Position numbers and translations under genes: made by a program. The notes under the pieces are model-generated. The model saw only the letters and a list, made by a program, of their open reading frames with translations. It was not told where the DNA came from and ran no database searches. Shown here one piece after another: positions 36,572-45,664 of a DNA stretch of 64,000 bases (the first letter of the stretch is position 1; every line of letters begins with the position of its first letter). Location: the NCBI GenBank assembly GCA_022803075.1, contig JAFFTF010000009.1:42088-106087 (forward strand), given 5' to 3'. The DNA is from Micrococcales bacterium 31B (GTDB taxonomy: Bacteria > Actinomycetota > Actinomycetes > Actinomycetales > Dermabacteraceae).

Positions 36572-37471
36572 ATGAATGCACCACGTGAGATCGAAGCCCT
36601 GGTTGCCCCGGGCAAGAGCGCGGGCCTGCTGGATGTGCTCCGCCGTCGCTATCTGTTGAAGTTGATCGTCCGCAAGGAGGTGCGAGTTCGCTACCGGGGC
36701 AGCGTTTTGGGATTGCTGTGGACCTATGTCAAACCGGCAGTGCAGTTCATCGTTTTTTACCTTGCACTGGGCGTCTTTCTTGAGTTGAACAAGGGCCTCG
36801 ACAGTTACGCCGTGTACCTCTTCTCGGGGCTTGTAGTCATCAACTTTTTTGGTGAGGGATTCTCCAATTCAACTCGCGCCATCGTGATGAACACGCCTCT
36901 CGTCAAGAAGATCTTCTTGCCGAGGGAGATGTTTCCCGTGGCATCCATCTGGGTGAGCGCGGTGCATTTCTTCCCGCAACTGGTTGTGCTAGTGGTGGGC
37001 GCCCTGTTCTACGGCTGGCGGCCCACCCCCATGATGATCGTGATGGGCTTCCTGGGGTTCCTCGTGATCGCGATGCTCTCGATGGGTCTCGGCCTGATCT
37101 TCGGCGCCGTCAATGTGCTGTACCGCGATGCCGAAAACCTCGTTGACCTGCTCATCATGGTGGCCACCTGGACCTCTCCGGTGATGTACCCGTTTGCGCG
37201 CGTACAAAACGTGGCACCCGAATGGATATTCGTGCTGTACCAGTTGAACCCGCTCACGATCGCGGTCGAACTGTTTCACTACTGTTTTTGGTACCCCACG
37301 ACGGGAGCCTGGCTCGACCCCCAGCGGTTCCCCGTAGACCCCGCGAACCCCATCGTTCCCGAGAACCTGTTGTGGTTTGCCGGTTTTGGACTGGGCATCG
37401 CGGCCATCATCATGGCGATCGGTCAATTCGTTTTCAGTCGGCTCGAGGGCCGATTTGCACAGGAGCTCTAG
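36572..37471 (+). CDS. ABC transporter permease for polysaccharide export (Wzm/RfbD-like)
   Basis: This 299-residue ABC-2 permease has an amphipathic N-terminus (LLKLIVRKEVRVRYRGSVLGLLW, abbreviated in families as the coupling helix) and six predicted transmembrane helices. The NVLYRDAENLVDLLIMVATWTSP region is characteristic of Wzm/TagG-type exporters of lipid-linked polysaccharides. The start is placed at the ATG giving MNAPREIEAL; the open frame begins 16 codons earlier inside glf. Its stop codon shares one base with the GTG of the ATPase gene. The ATPase plus permease next to a GlfT1-like gene reproduce the mycobacterial Rv3781-Rv3783 arrangement. Confidence 0.9.
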   Translation: MNAPREIEALVAPGKSAGLLDVLRRRYLLKLIVRKEVRVRYRGSVLGLLWTYVKPAVQFIVFYLALGVFLELNKGLDSYAVYLFSGLVVINFFGEGFSNSTRAIVMNTPLVKKIFLPREMFPVASIWVSAVHFFPQLVVLVVGALFYGWRPTPMMIVMGFLGFLVIAMLSMGLGLIFGAVNVLYRDAENLVDLLIMVATWTSPVMYPFARVQNVAPEWIFVLYQLNPLTIAVELFHYCFWYPTTGAWLDPQRFPVDPANPIVPENLLWFAGFGLGIAAIIMAIGQFVFSRLEGRFAQEL

Positions 37472-38196
37472 TGGTCACCAGTATCGAAGTTGCGGACGTA
37501 ACAAAGACTTTCAGCCTGCGTCACGATCGCAGCCTCAAGCAGTTTGTGGTGGGCGCGCTCAAGGGCAAGTTTGAACAGGGCGAAACCTTTAATGCCGTCA
37601 ACGGCGTGAGTTTCAACGTGGAGCAGGGCGAGACGCTGGCCCTGCTCGGTTTCAACGGCTCGGGCAAATCCACGATGCTCAAATTAATCTCGGGCGTGCT
37701 GCGCCCCGATTCGGGCACGATTGGCACGCGGGGCCGCGTCGCGGGCCTCATTGAGGTGGGCGCCGGCTTTCACCCCGACCTGACGGGCCGCGAAAACGTG
37801 TACCTCAACGGCGCTATCCTCGGCATGGACGAGGCCACCATCGAAAACAGCTTCGATGACATCGTCGCGTTCAGCGAAATTGAGCGCTTCATCGACACTG
37901 AGGTCAAGCACTATTCTTCGGGCATGTTTTTGCGCCTCGCGTTCGCAGTGGCCGTGCACACCGACCCCGAAGTGTTCCTGATCGATGAGATTCTCGCAGT
38001 CGGCGATGAGCCGTTCCAGAAGAAATGCCTCGCCCGCATTCATGAACTTTCGGAGGACGGCCGCACGCTGGTGATCGTCAGCCATGACCTTGACATGATC
38101 TCGCGCGTGTGCGACCGCGGAATCCTGCTCGAGCATGGCAAGGTGAAGGCCGATGGTGATTGCACCGAAGTAGTAAAGGCGATGCGCAATGAGTAA
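37471..38196 (+). CDS. ABC transporter ATPase for polysaccharide export (Wzt/RfbE-like)
   Basis: The product has 241 residues. Walker A is GFNGSGKST, the degenerate signature is YSSGMFLRLAFAVA and Walker B is EVFLIDEILAVGD, followed by the switch His in VIVSHDLD. The signature lacks the canonical LSGGQ, as is usual for Wzt/TagH-type ATPases. It ends shortly after the nucleotide domain, so it has no C-terminal carbohydrate-binding domain of the kind seen in Wzt O9a. The GTG start overlaps the permease stop, with AGGAG five bases upstream. The next membrane-protein gene overlaps its end by 8 bp. Confidence 0.92.
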   Translation: MVTSIEVADVTKTFSLRHDRSLKQFVVGALKGKFEQGETFNAVNGVSFNVEQGETLALLGFNGSGKSTMLKLISGVLRPDSGTIGTRGRVAGLIEVGAGFHPDLTGRENVYLNGAILGMDEATIENSFDDIVAFSEIERFIDTEVKHYSSGMFLRLAFAVAVHTDPEVFLIDEILAVGDEPFQKKCLARIHELSEDGRTLVIVSHDLDMISRVCDRGILLEHGKVKADGDCTEVVKAMRNE

Positions 38197-41100
38197 GTCC
38201 TCGTCCACCGGCCTGGTCGAGCCCGCTGCAGTGGGTAGTAGCGAAGCAACCCCAGAACCGGACGCAGAGGTGGCCCAGCCAACGCGTCACCACGCGCGTC
38301 CACGGGGTTCAGATGGCCTGTGGCTGCCCCTCACGATTCTCGTGAGCGCGGCGCTCGCCGCGCTGCCGCTCGCATTCAATAATCGTTTCTACTTTCTGGC
38401 CGACACCACGCTGGGCGCCTACGGCCAGTGGTATTACCTCGGTGAGCAGTTGCGCGCGGGCAATTGGCCACTGCTGGAACTCTCACGCTGGGGCAGTGGC
38501 AACTTTGTGGCGGACGGCCAGTGGGGCCTGTTTAGCCTGCTGACCATCAGCATTGCGCTGGCCTCCACGCTGTTCAACAACATTTTGATCTTCGTGAGCG
38601 GCGTCAAGATCGGATTCATCGTGCTGGGCGCGGTGGGCCTGTACTTCTTGGGTCGCAGCTTCAAGGTGTCGCCCGCGATGGCGGCAGTGCTGGGCATCTC
38701 GGCGTCGCTGGGCGGCTTCACGGTGCATATCGACGCCACGAGTTGGGTGACGAACCTCGAGATTTGGGCGCTCGTGCCGTGGACCTGGTGGGGCATTCGT
38801 CGCATCGTGGCCGGCAAGAACCCCTGGATAGCGCTGCTGTTCGGCTACTTCACGGTCACCACCGGGTACGTGCACGGCACGCTCATGCTGGTGGTGGTGT
38901 TCGCTGCCGTACTCGTCATGTGCCTGCTAGAAAAGCAGTTCCGGGCGTTCCTGCGGGTGCTGCTGACGGGCATCGCGGTGGGGCTGATGGCTCTCGTGGT
39001 GTTCCTTCCGGGCGTGCTGAGTTCATCCGTGACGGTGCGCGACAACGTGGGCATCGAGAATAACGGCATGATGACGGCGAGCCTCAGCGACCTGCTGGGT
39101 TCGATCTCACCCACGGCGCAGATGGACGTGTCGTGGTGGTGGGGCAACGTGTCGCCGAGCCCCATCGTCTACATCGCGTGGTTCCTGCCGCTCATCGTGT
39201 TGGTGGACTTCCGCGCGGCCAAGGGCGTCGCCCGAGAGCTCGCCGTCGCGCTTGTCATGTTCGTGGTGACGTTCCTTTTCGTCACGGGCCCGAGCGAGGT
39301 TGGCCCCCTGCGGTTCCCCACGCGGCTCATGCCGTTCCTCGGCACGAGCCTCCTCATCGTCGTGATTGTGCTGCTCGACCGCTACCGCGTCGCGCGCGTG
39401 ACGAAGGTTCGCGTGGGTGTCGGGCTGCTGCTGCTCACCGTTTGCGGGTTGCAGGTGCTGGGCTCGACCCCGCAGGACTGGGTCATGCAACTGTCGACCC
39501 TGGGCGGGATTTTCTTCTTCATCATCCTGTCGCTGCTGGCCGTGCAAACGTTCGCTCGCGCGGCAGACGACCGCTCGGGCCGGGGCTACCGTGCGGCGAC
39601 GGCAATTCTCGCCACCGTCATCGTGATCGGTTGTGTGACCGCTACGGTGCAGCAGCGGCTGCACTTCGATGGGTTTGAGAGTAATCCGACGCCAGAGGTA
39701 CCCACTAAGGTCGATCACTACCGGGCGCTGCTGCCGGAAGCGAAGGGCAACGGCGTCGTGATTGGCAACCCCACCGACGCGACCAATGGCCCGGATATGT
39801 TCCAAAACTCGGCCGCGAGCAACCTGTGGTATCTCGTGCCGAGCGTGAACATGTTGAACACGTACTACGTCGCGGCGCACCGCAGCCTGGCCACCGAACT
39901 GTGCGAGGGCAACGCGGGGCAAACATGCGGTGACCTTTTGAAGCGACTGGCCGAGCCCGACCCGACCATGGGGGTTCCCCTCGCCGACCTGCTTTCTATC
40001 GATTCGATCTTGATCGACAAGGCCGAGGTGCCGCAGGCGGAGTACGAGAGCCCCATGCCCGGGTGGAGCGTCGCGACACAAGATGCACGAGTGATTTTGT
40101 GGACGCGCGATACCCCCGTGGGCGCGGCCGGCGGCGTGGTGTGGGCCGATAGAGACCTGCAATACTCCAACTCGAGCATTTCTGACCGCGAGACGGTGGT
40201 CAAGATTGGCACGGTGCCAGAGGGTGGAGCGCGACTCGTGCTTTCTCGCCTGGCATGGCCCGGATACACCGTGCAGGGGGACGCAACCCTGCAGACCCCG
40301 ACGAACGGCTACCTGGTCACGGTGCAGGTGCCGGAGACTGCGGCGGGCACGACGCTCACCGTGCGCTGGGACCCGCCGCGCTGGAACCTGTTGCAGGGTG
40401 CCGGCGGCGCTGCGGTCCTCCTCAGCCTTCTGCTCATTGTGGGATCCGCCATCCTGAGTTCACGCCGAAAGGCGAAGGCTCAGGACGCCCTGAATGATGC
40501 CGCCGCCGAGGCTGCTTTCAAGGCCGCCGCGGGCATCGAAGACCCGAGTCTCGTGGCTGCGGGCGCGGCGGGCACCGCTGTGGCTGCGGGTGCCGCAGGC
40601 TCGAAGCTGGGTGGGGTTGCCGCCGTGCCCGACGAGAACTTTGTTTATGAGCCGCTTACGGCTGAGCTTGACGTGGCGGATGGCGCGACGGTGGCGGATG
40701 CCCTCAGGGCCCGCGTTGATCGCGACTCTGCGAATGACGGCGACGTGGCGTTCTCCGACACCGCAGTGCGTGGCGAGACGGTACCGGGCGACGCCGAGAT
40801 CACGGGGGCTATGCCTCCCGTTCCGGGGGATGCGGAGACCACGGGGCTGATGGAGCCCGTCTCGGGTGATGGTGAGGCCACGGGGCTGATGGAGCCCGTC
40901 TCGGGTGATCCCGCTGGGGATCCCTCTGCCTCGGCCGTCGCCGAGGGCGACTCGGACGCTGACGCTGGAGTCCACCCTGATGCTGACGTTGATGCCGATG
41001 CTGACCCTGAAGCAGGTGCGGATGCTGACGCGCGTGCTGACGCTGACGTTGACGCGCGTGCTGACGCTGACGCTGATTCTGTTGGCGAAGCTGATGCCGA

Positions 41101-42016
41101 CGTTGATGCTGACGCCGAAGTTCACGCTGAAGTTGCCGACGAACCCGCGGACGGTGCCGCCGCGACTTCCATTGACGCAGAGCAGGCCGTTGACGGGAGC
41201 ATTCTGGCGAATCCGAATGGTGCGGCGGAGCCGGAGGGAGACGCCACTCAGGATGTCGCCGAGAACTCGCCTGCCGACCCCGCGACACTTTCCGATAGCG
41301 AGTCGAGCACCGCGAGCGAACCGGGCGAAGGACTAGACCTCGCCCCGGGCATGGCGCAAGACCCCGAACCTGCGGTGGCGGGGCCAACCCGGCCCGAGGG
41401 GGCGTCCGAGCCGACCGCGAACCCCGAGGCGGAAGACGGCACCGATGACGAACTCATCGCCGCCTATCTCGCCCACGTGCGAGACGCCGCACCCGGGGAG
41501 GACGCGACCCCCGAGGCTGCCACGCAGGTCGCGGGTGATTCCGACGAATTCGTCTACGACGCGTATGGCCAGTATGGGGAGTACGGCGATCTCGGCTCGC
41601 TCGGCCCCACCCCGCGCGGCACGTTCGCGCCCGCAGCCCAGCCTCCCACTCAGCCTCCCACCCAGCCCGCCCCTGAGCCGAACCCTGAACCCGGAACGGG
41701 GAACCCAGACGAGCAGGGAACCGCGGGAATGACCGTGGCGGCCGAAGACCGCGTGGACATGTACGCCATGGGTGACATTGACGCCGAGTCCGTGCCGCTG
41801 GCCGAACCCGAGGGCGGCCCCGCGCCGGTAGTCCCGGACTCGATCACGACCCGCTACTCGATTGCTACCTATGCCGATCCGGTGCCGGCGGACGCAGCGG
41901 GGATCCCGCCGCTGCCCATCGATTCAGGCGAGATCGCGCTCATCATCGAGCCCGACGCGCCAAGCACCGAGACGCCAGGCAACGAACCCGACCCCGATGA
42001 CGCAGCTCGGCCCTAA
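38189..42016 (+). CDS. large polytopic membrane protein (YfhO/GT-C-like) with long acidic tail
   Basis: The product has 1275 residues. Residues about 50-480 hold a dozen or so hydrophobic helices, with an early loop FYFLADTTLGAYGQWYYLG resembling the first extracytoplasmic loop of YfhO/GT-C glycosyltransferases. A soluble extracytoplasmic region of about 250 residues follows, then a last helix near 741-760 (LLSLLLIVGSAILSSRRK). The remaining 510 residues are cytoplasmic, extremely acidic and low complexity, with Asp-Ala repeats around 920-985 and a proline-rich stretch near 1155-1170. Family members use polyprenyl-phosphate sugars to decorate envelope polymers, which fits the locus, but this is inference. 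It overlaps the ATPase gene by 8 bp and the GtrA gene by 20 bp. Confidence 0.8.
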   Translation: MSKSSSTGLVEPAAVGSSEATPEPDAEVAQPTRHHARPRGSDGLWLPLTILVSAALAALPLAFNNRFYFLADTTLGAYGQWYYLGEQLRAGNWPLLELSRWGSGNFVADGQWGLFSLLTISIALASTLFNNILIFVSGVKIGFIVLGAVGLYFLGRSFKVSPAMAAVLGISASLGGFTVHIDATSWVTNLEIWALVPWTWWGIRRIVAGKNPWIALLFGYFTVTTGYVHGTLMLVVVFAAVLVMCLLEKQFRAFLRVLLTGIAVGLMALVVFLPGVLSSSVTVRDNVGIENNGMMTASLSDLLGSISPTAQMDVSWWWGNVSPSPIVYIAWFLPLIVLVDFRAAKGVARELAVALVMFVVTFLFVTGPSEVGPLRFPTRLMPFLGTSLLIVVIVLLDRYRVARVTKVRVGVGLLLLTVCGLQVLGSTPQDWVMQLSTLGGIFFFIILSLLAVQTFARAADDRSGRGYRAATAILATVIVIGCVTATVQQRLHFDGFESNPTPEVPTKVDHYRALLPEAKGNGVVIGNPTDATNGPDMFQNSAASNLWYLVPSVNMLNTYYVAAHRSLATELCEGNAGQTCGDLLKRLAEPDPTMGVPLADLLSIDSILIDKAEVPQAEYESPMPGWSVATQDARVILWTRDTPVGAAGGVVWADRDLQYSNSSISDRETVVKIGTVPEGGARLVLSRLAWPGYTVQGDATLQTPTNGYLVTVQVPETAAGTTLTVRWDPPRWNLLQGAGGAAVLLSLLLIVGSAILSSRRKAKAQDALNDAAAEAAFKAAAGIEDPSLVAAGAAGTAVAAGAAGSKLGGVAAVPDENFVYEPLTAELDVADGATVADALRARVDRDSANDGDVAFSDTAVRGETVPGDAEITGAMPPVPGDAETTGLMEPVSGDGEATGLMEPVSGDPAGDPSASAVAEGDSDADAGVHPDADVDADADPEAGADADARADADVDARADADADSVGEADADVDADAEVHAEVADEPADGAAATSIDAEQAVDGSILANPNGAAEPEGDATQDVAENSPADPATLSDSESSTASEPGEGLDLAPGMAQDPEPAVAGPTRPEGASEPTANPEAEDGTDDELIAAYLAHVRDAAPGEDATPEAATQVAGDSDEFVYDAYGQYGEYGDLGSLGPTPRGTFAPAAQPPTQPPTQPAPEPNPEPGTGNPDEQGTAGMTVAAEDRVDMYAMGDIDAESVPLAEPEGGPAPVVPDSITTRYSIATYADPVPADAAGIPPLPIDSGEIALIIEPDAPSTETPGNEPDPDDAARP
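40958..41130. repeat. degenerate GAC/GCT repeats encoding Asp-Ala
   Basis: Alternating GCTGAC/GCTGAT codons encode a run of Asp-Ala dipeptides within the cytoplasmic tail of the 1275-residue membrane protein. The repeats are imperfect and stay in frame. Confidence 0.85.
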
Positions 42017-42476
42017 CGTGGACGAACCCGCCCTCGAACGCGACCCGCAGGGCCGCCTCGGACGACCCGGCCTGCTGCTGCGCGTCATCAGCAACCAGAA
42101 GGTCGCGTTCCTGCTCGTGGGCGGCTTCAACACGTTCGTCGGATTCTGCTGGTTCAGCCTCTGGGTGCTGCTGTGGGGCGACCCCCGCGGCGACGTCTGG
42201 CGCACCACCCAGTTCAACACCCTGGGCTGGGCCTGTGGGGTGCTCACGGCGTTCTTCGCGTATCGCTGGTTCGTCTTTCGCGTGCAGGGTAACCTGTGGC
42301 GCGATTTCATCCGCTTCGTCGCGGTGAGCCTGCCCGCCTTCGTGGCCAACACGGCGCTCCTGCTGCTGTTCACCAAGGTGTGGCACTGGCCGTCTATCCC
42401 CGCGCAACTGGTCGTGACCATCCTGGTCGTGATCCCTCAGTTCTTCGGCTACAAGAACTTTTCTTTCAAACGCTGA
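41997..42476 (+). CDS. GtrA-family membrane protein, second copy
   Basis: The product has 159 residues with four transmembrane helices, opening with FLLVGGFNTFVGFCWFSLWVLL and ending IPQFFGYKNFSFKR, the typical GtrA pattern. It probably flips polyprenyl-phosphate-linked sugar for use by the neighbouring GT-C-like membrane protein or GT2 enzyme. The start is the ATG overlapping the last 20 bp of the preceding gene, giving MTQLGPNVDE; the frame stays open 45 codons upstream inside that gene. A GT2 gene follows after 34 bp. Compare the GtrA protein at 23303-23866, which belongs to the purK divergon. Confidence 0.88.
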   Translation: MTQLGPNVDEPALERDPQGRLGRPGLLLRVISNQKVAFLLVGGFNTFVGFCWFSLWVLLWGDPRGDVWRTTQFNTLGWACGVLTAFFAYRWFVFRVQGNLWRDFIRFVAVSLPAFVANTALLLLFTKVWHWPSIPAQLVVTILVVIPQFFGYKNFSFKR

Positions 42477-42510
42477 CGCGCGCCCGCCGTCCCAGCCACG
42501 AGGAGGCCCC

Positions 42511-43359
42511 GTGCCCGCCCTGTCTATCGTGATTCCCGCCTACAACAACGGCGCGTACCTGCGTGAGACCCTCGACTCGATCCTCACTCAAGACTACGCA
42601 GACTTCGAGGTCGTCATCTCCGACCACGCCTCCGTCGACGACACGCGCGCCATCGCGGCATCCAGCGGCGACGCGCGGGTGCGAGTGATCGACTGCGCCG
42701 CGGGCGGGGGAGCGGGCCGCAACTGGCGGTACGTGAGCGACCACGCGACCGGTGAGTTCGTGAAGCTCGTCTGCGGCGACGACCTGCTGCTGCCGGGCGC
42801 CCTGGCCGCCCAGGTCGCGGCCCTGCGCGAGCATCCGGGGGCCAGCGTCGTTGCGAGCCGTCGGCAAATCGTGGACGCGCGGGGGGCCAGCATCATTGCC
42901 GCCCGCGGTATCGAGGGTGCCGCGGGGCCCCGCACCGCGGGCGAAGTGCTTCGCACCACCGTGCGTTCCGGCGGAAACATCTTCGGAGAGCCGGGAAGCG
43001 TCACCATGCGCCGCGAAGCGTTCGAAGCGGGCGGGGGTTGGGACTCCCGGGAGAAGTACCTGATCGACCTCTCGGGCTATGTTGCGGCGCTGCGCCACGG
43101 TGACTTCATCGGCCTCGACGCGGTACACGCGGCCTTTAGGCTCAGCGCGACCCAGTGGTCGGCGCGGCTCGTGCGCTACCAGCATGAGCAGACCCGCGAC
43201 TTCTATCGTCGCCTGCAGTTCGAGTTCCCCCAGGCGATCAGCCCGGCGGATGTGCGCTACGGCTCGGCACGCGCGTTTGCCCTCGCGCATGCGCGCCGCG
43301 CGGTGTACCGCACGCTGAAGCACCGGCTCGGTGGCGACGACATCACGCGCACCACATAG
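42511..43359 (+). CDS. GT2-family glycosyltransferase
   Basis: The product has 282 residues with a GT-A fold: LSIVIPAYNNGAYLRETLDSILTQ at the N-terminus, FEVVISDHASVDDTRAI as the nucleotide strand, and LVCGDDLLLPGAL with the metal-binding acidic residues. EPGSVTMRREAFEAGGGWDS is the acceptor region. There are no transmembrane helices, so it acts at the cytoplasmic face. GAGGAGG stands ahead of the GTG start. It is the last gene of the run from the WecG/TagA gene (34541) onward and probably adds a side sugar or makes the polyprenyl-linked donor. A 15-bp-stem terminator follows. Confidence 0.88.
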   Translation: MPALSIVIPAYNNGAYLRETLDSILTQDYADFEVVISDHASVDDTRAIAASSGDARVRVIDCAAGGGAGRNWRYVSDHATGEFVKLVCGDDLLLPGALAAQVAALREHPGASVVASRRQIVDARGASIIAARGIEGAAGPRTAGEVLRTTVRSGGNIFGEPGSVTMRREAFEAGGGWDSREKYLIDLSGYVAALRHGDFIGLDAVHAAFRLSATQWSARLVRYQHEQTRDFYRRLQFEFPQAISPADVRYGSARAFALAHARRAVYRTLKHRLGGDDITRTT

Positions 43360-43400
43360 GACTGACGCGCACCGCCCGAAGCGCACGGCACCACCACGAA

Positions 43401-43433
43401 AGGAGGCGACCCGATCAGATCGGGTCGCCTCCT
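43401..43433. terminator. strong bidirectional terminator at the end of the glycan operon
   Basis: AGGAGGCGACCCGAT at 43401-43415 and ATCGGGTCGCCTCCT at 43419-43433 form a 15-bp perfect stem with a 3-nt loop. It lies between the convergent GT2 gene and the GlfT2-like gene. Confidence 0.85.
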
Positions 43434-43475
43434 GCCATTCGCGATGGGGCGCTCAGATGCCAGGCACCCACGAGG

Positions 43476-45503
43476 TCACCTCGCGGCGTGCTTTCCGCCG
43501 GTCTGCGCGGGGGCCGTGAACGACGCCTCGAACGTGGGTGCCCACGCCTCGGTGGCCGTGAACTGCTCGTGCGCCGCGCGGTACTCTGCGGCCAGGCGTG
43601 GCCATTCCAGCAGCAGGCGGCGATGCAGATTCAGGCTGCGGGCGAACATTGACCTGAACTTGTCGCGATCGCGGGTCAGGAAGTTCGCGCCCGTGCCGTC
43701 GGCGGTCGAGACCAGAGCCGAATCGATGGAACCCAAGCGCCACCACTCGGCCTCGAAGGCCGCGAGATTCTTCTGGGGTTGTTCCTTGGACTTCTCGTGC
43801 GTCGGGACCAACTGGCGCACGACGGTCTTACCGGCGGCGGCGAGGCCGCGCACGAGGCCACGCGGCGCATGCGGCTCCTTGCCGCGCTTCGGCGGCTTGC
43901 TTTCGAACGGTGGGGGGAACGCGCTGGGATCCTTGATGACCGCGGCATCGACGTATTCACCGCGGGTCTTACGCACCTCGGCGAAGGTGTTCAGCATGCC
44001 GGGGTGCAGGTGGCTGGGGCCCTCGAGGAGATCTTCGAGGGCGCGCAGGCGCAGTTCAACGGCCGAGTACCGCATCGAAACGAGCATCTTCAGATCGGCC
44101 GCGAAACTCAGTCGAGGCAGGCTGCCGCCCTTGTCGTAGCGCGTGTACAGCATGGCCGCGAGCCAGCGGTTGCGCTGGTGGAAGTAAGCCTGCCAGTCAA
44201 TAGTGTCGTCCTTATCGGTCCACGGCACGTGCCACACCGCGGCACCGGGGAACGACACGGTGGGGTAGCCCGCACGCTTCGCACGCAGACCATATTCGGC
44301 GTCGTCCCACTTGATGAAGACGGGCAGGGCGAGGCCCAACTCGCGCACCACCTGCACGGGGATCAAACACATCCACCAGCCGTTGAAGTCGACATCGGTG
44401 CGCTTGTGCAGCCACGGCGTGTCGCGCAGGTTGTGCCGCGAGAAGTCGTGCGCCTCGTTCGTGCCGGGCACGCTGCCCCAGAAAAACGAGTACTCGTGTA
44501 CGCGCTCACCGAACGAGTGAATCACCGACTTCTCGTACATGTTGAACATGTGACCGCCAACGAGGGTGGGCACTCGGCAGAGGTCCGCGAATGCGACGGC
44601 GCGCGAGATGCCTTCGGTCTCCGAAATGATGTCGTCGTCGAGGATCAATACGTACTTGCTCTTGTTCTCCTTGACGGTCTCGAACATGCCGCGCGAGAAA
44701 CCACCCGAGCCGCCGAGGTTGCCCTGGCGCACCAGGTTCAGTCGCGAGCCCAGCAGTTGGGACGCCTCGGTGAAGCCTTCCTGCTCCGACACCAGTTGGG
44801 TGCCCTGATCGACCACGTGAATCGTGTCGATAACAGTGTTCAACTCTTTGGTCGAGCCCAGTGTCTTCAACTGCGCGACGCAGTAGTCGGGCCGGTTGAA
44901 CGTCGTGATGCCGAGCGAGACCGTGCCGGGCACGTGATCGGCGGGAACGGCGACGTCCCAGTACGCCTCGGTGAGCGTGACGGCGCCGACCTGGGCGATG
45001 ACATCGAACCAGTACCAGCCTCCGTCACCGAAGGGGACGAGCGTGAGGTCGGTCGTGAGGGTGCCGGAGCCGCGCAGCGTCGTGACCTGACGGCTCAGAC
45101 CGCGCGCGTTCGAGCGGTACACGACCACCGTGGCCTCCGCATCGAGCGTGACGCTGAGGCGTACCTCGGTCACGTCGGTCCAGCGTCGCCAGTACGAGGC
45201 CGGGAACGCGTTGAAGTAGGTGCCGAGCGAGATGCGCTCACCGCGGGTGAGGCTCAGCGCATAGCGCGACTGCACATTTTCGTGCAGTTCGTTCGAGATG
45301 CGGGGCGCCAGCGAGTCGGCGGAGGTCGTATCACCCCGGAAGAACCCCTTTTCGTCCTCGAGGACCGAGACCGAACGCTCGCCCGCGGAGCCGAAGTCCA
45401 CGTACAGCGGCAGCGAATCAGTGTCGCTGCTCGTGGGGAACACCACGCGGTGGACAATTCGGCGATTTTCGGTGCCCGCCGCAGCGGTTTCAGTGCTTGT
45501 CAT
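43476..45503 (-). CDS. glfT2: processive galactofuranosyltransferase, GlfT2-like
   Basis: The product has 675 residues and follows mycobacterial GlfT2 (Rv3808c) along its length. An N-terminal beta-sandwich carries FNAFPASYWRRW at 97-108. The GT-A domain follows with TFNRPDYCV, NLGGSGGFSRGM and the metal-binding LDDDI at 288-292. The catalytic WDDAEYG is at 399-405, His425 lies in AVWHVPW, and DWQAYFHQRNRW follows. The C-terminal helical domain completes the length. Known GlfT2 alternates beta-1,5 and beta-1,6 galactofuranose addition to build a galactan at the cytoplasmic membrane face. AGAGGA precedes the ATG. It follows an epimerase gene on the same strand after 161 bp. Confidence 0.93.
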   Translation of the reverse strand: MTSTETAAAGTENRRIVHRVVFPTSSDTDSLPLYVDFGSAGERSVSVLEDEKGFFRGDTTSADSLAPRISNELHENVQSRYALSLTRGERISLGTYFNAFPASYWRRWTDVTEVRLSVTLDAEATVVVYRSNARGLSRQVTTLRGSGTLTTDLTLVPFGDGGWYWFDVIAQVGAVTLTEAYWDVAVPADHVPGTVSLGITTFNRPDYCVAQLKTLGSTKELNTVIDTIHVVDQGTQLVSEQEGFTEASQLLGSRLNLVRQGNLGGSGGFSRGMFETVKENKSKYVLILDDDIISETEGISRAVAFADLCRVPTLVGGHMFNMYEKSVIHSFGERVHEYSFFWGSVPGTNEAHDFSRHNLRDTPWLHKRTDVDFNGWWMCLIPVQVVRELGLALPVFIKWDDAEYGLRAKRAGYPTVSFPGAAVWHVPWTDKDDTIDWQAYFHQRNRWLAAMLYTRYDKGGSLPRLSFAADLKMLVSMRYSAVELRLRALEDLLEGPSHLHPGMLNTFAEVRKTRGEYVDAAVIKDPSAFPPPFESKPPKRGKEPHAPRGLVRGLAAAGKTVVRQLVPTHEKSKEQPQKNLAAFEAEWWRLGSIDSALVSTADGTGANFLTRDRDKFRSMFARSLNLHRRLLLEWPRLAAEYRAAHEQFTATEAWAPTFEASFTAPAQTGGKHAAR

Positions 45504-45664
45504 GCTCTATATCCTCTAACGCGCGGTGGTTAGTCGCGCGGGTCTAACTCGACGGTGTGGAGTTGGTTCACGCCCACTACAGTCTAACCTTGGATTACCC
45601 TAAGTCACCGATGTGCGGGCCATGCCGCTGAGACTTATCTCCACTCTGCCCGGATACGGCCCTC

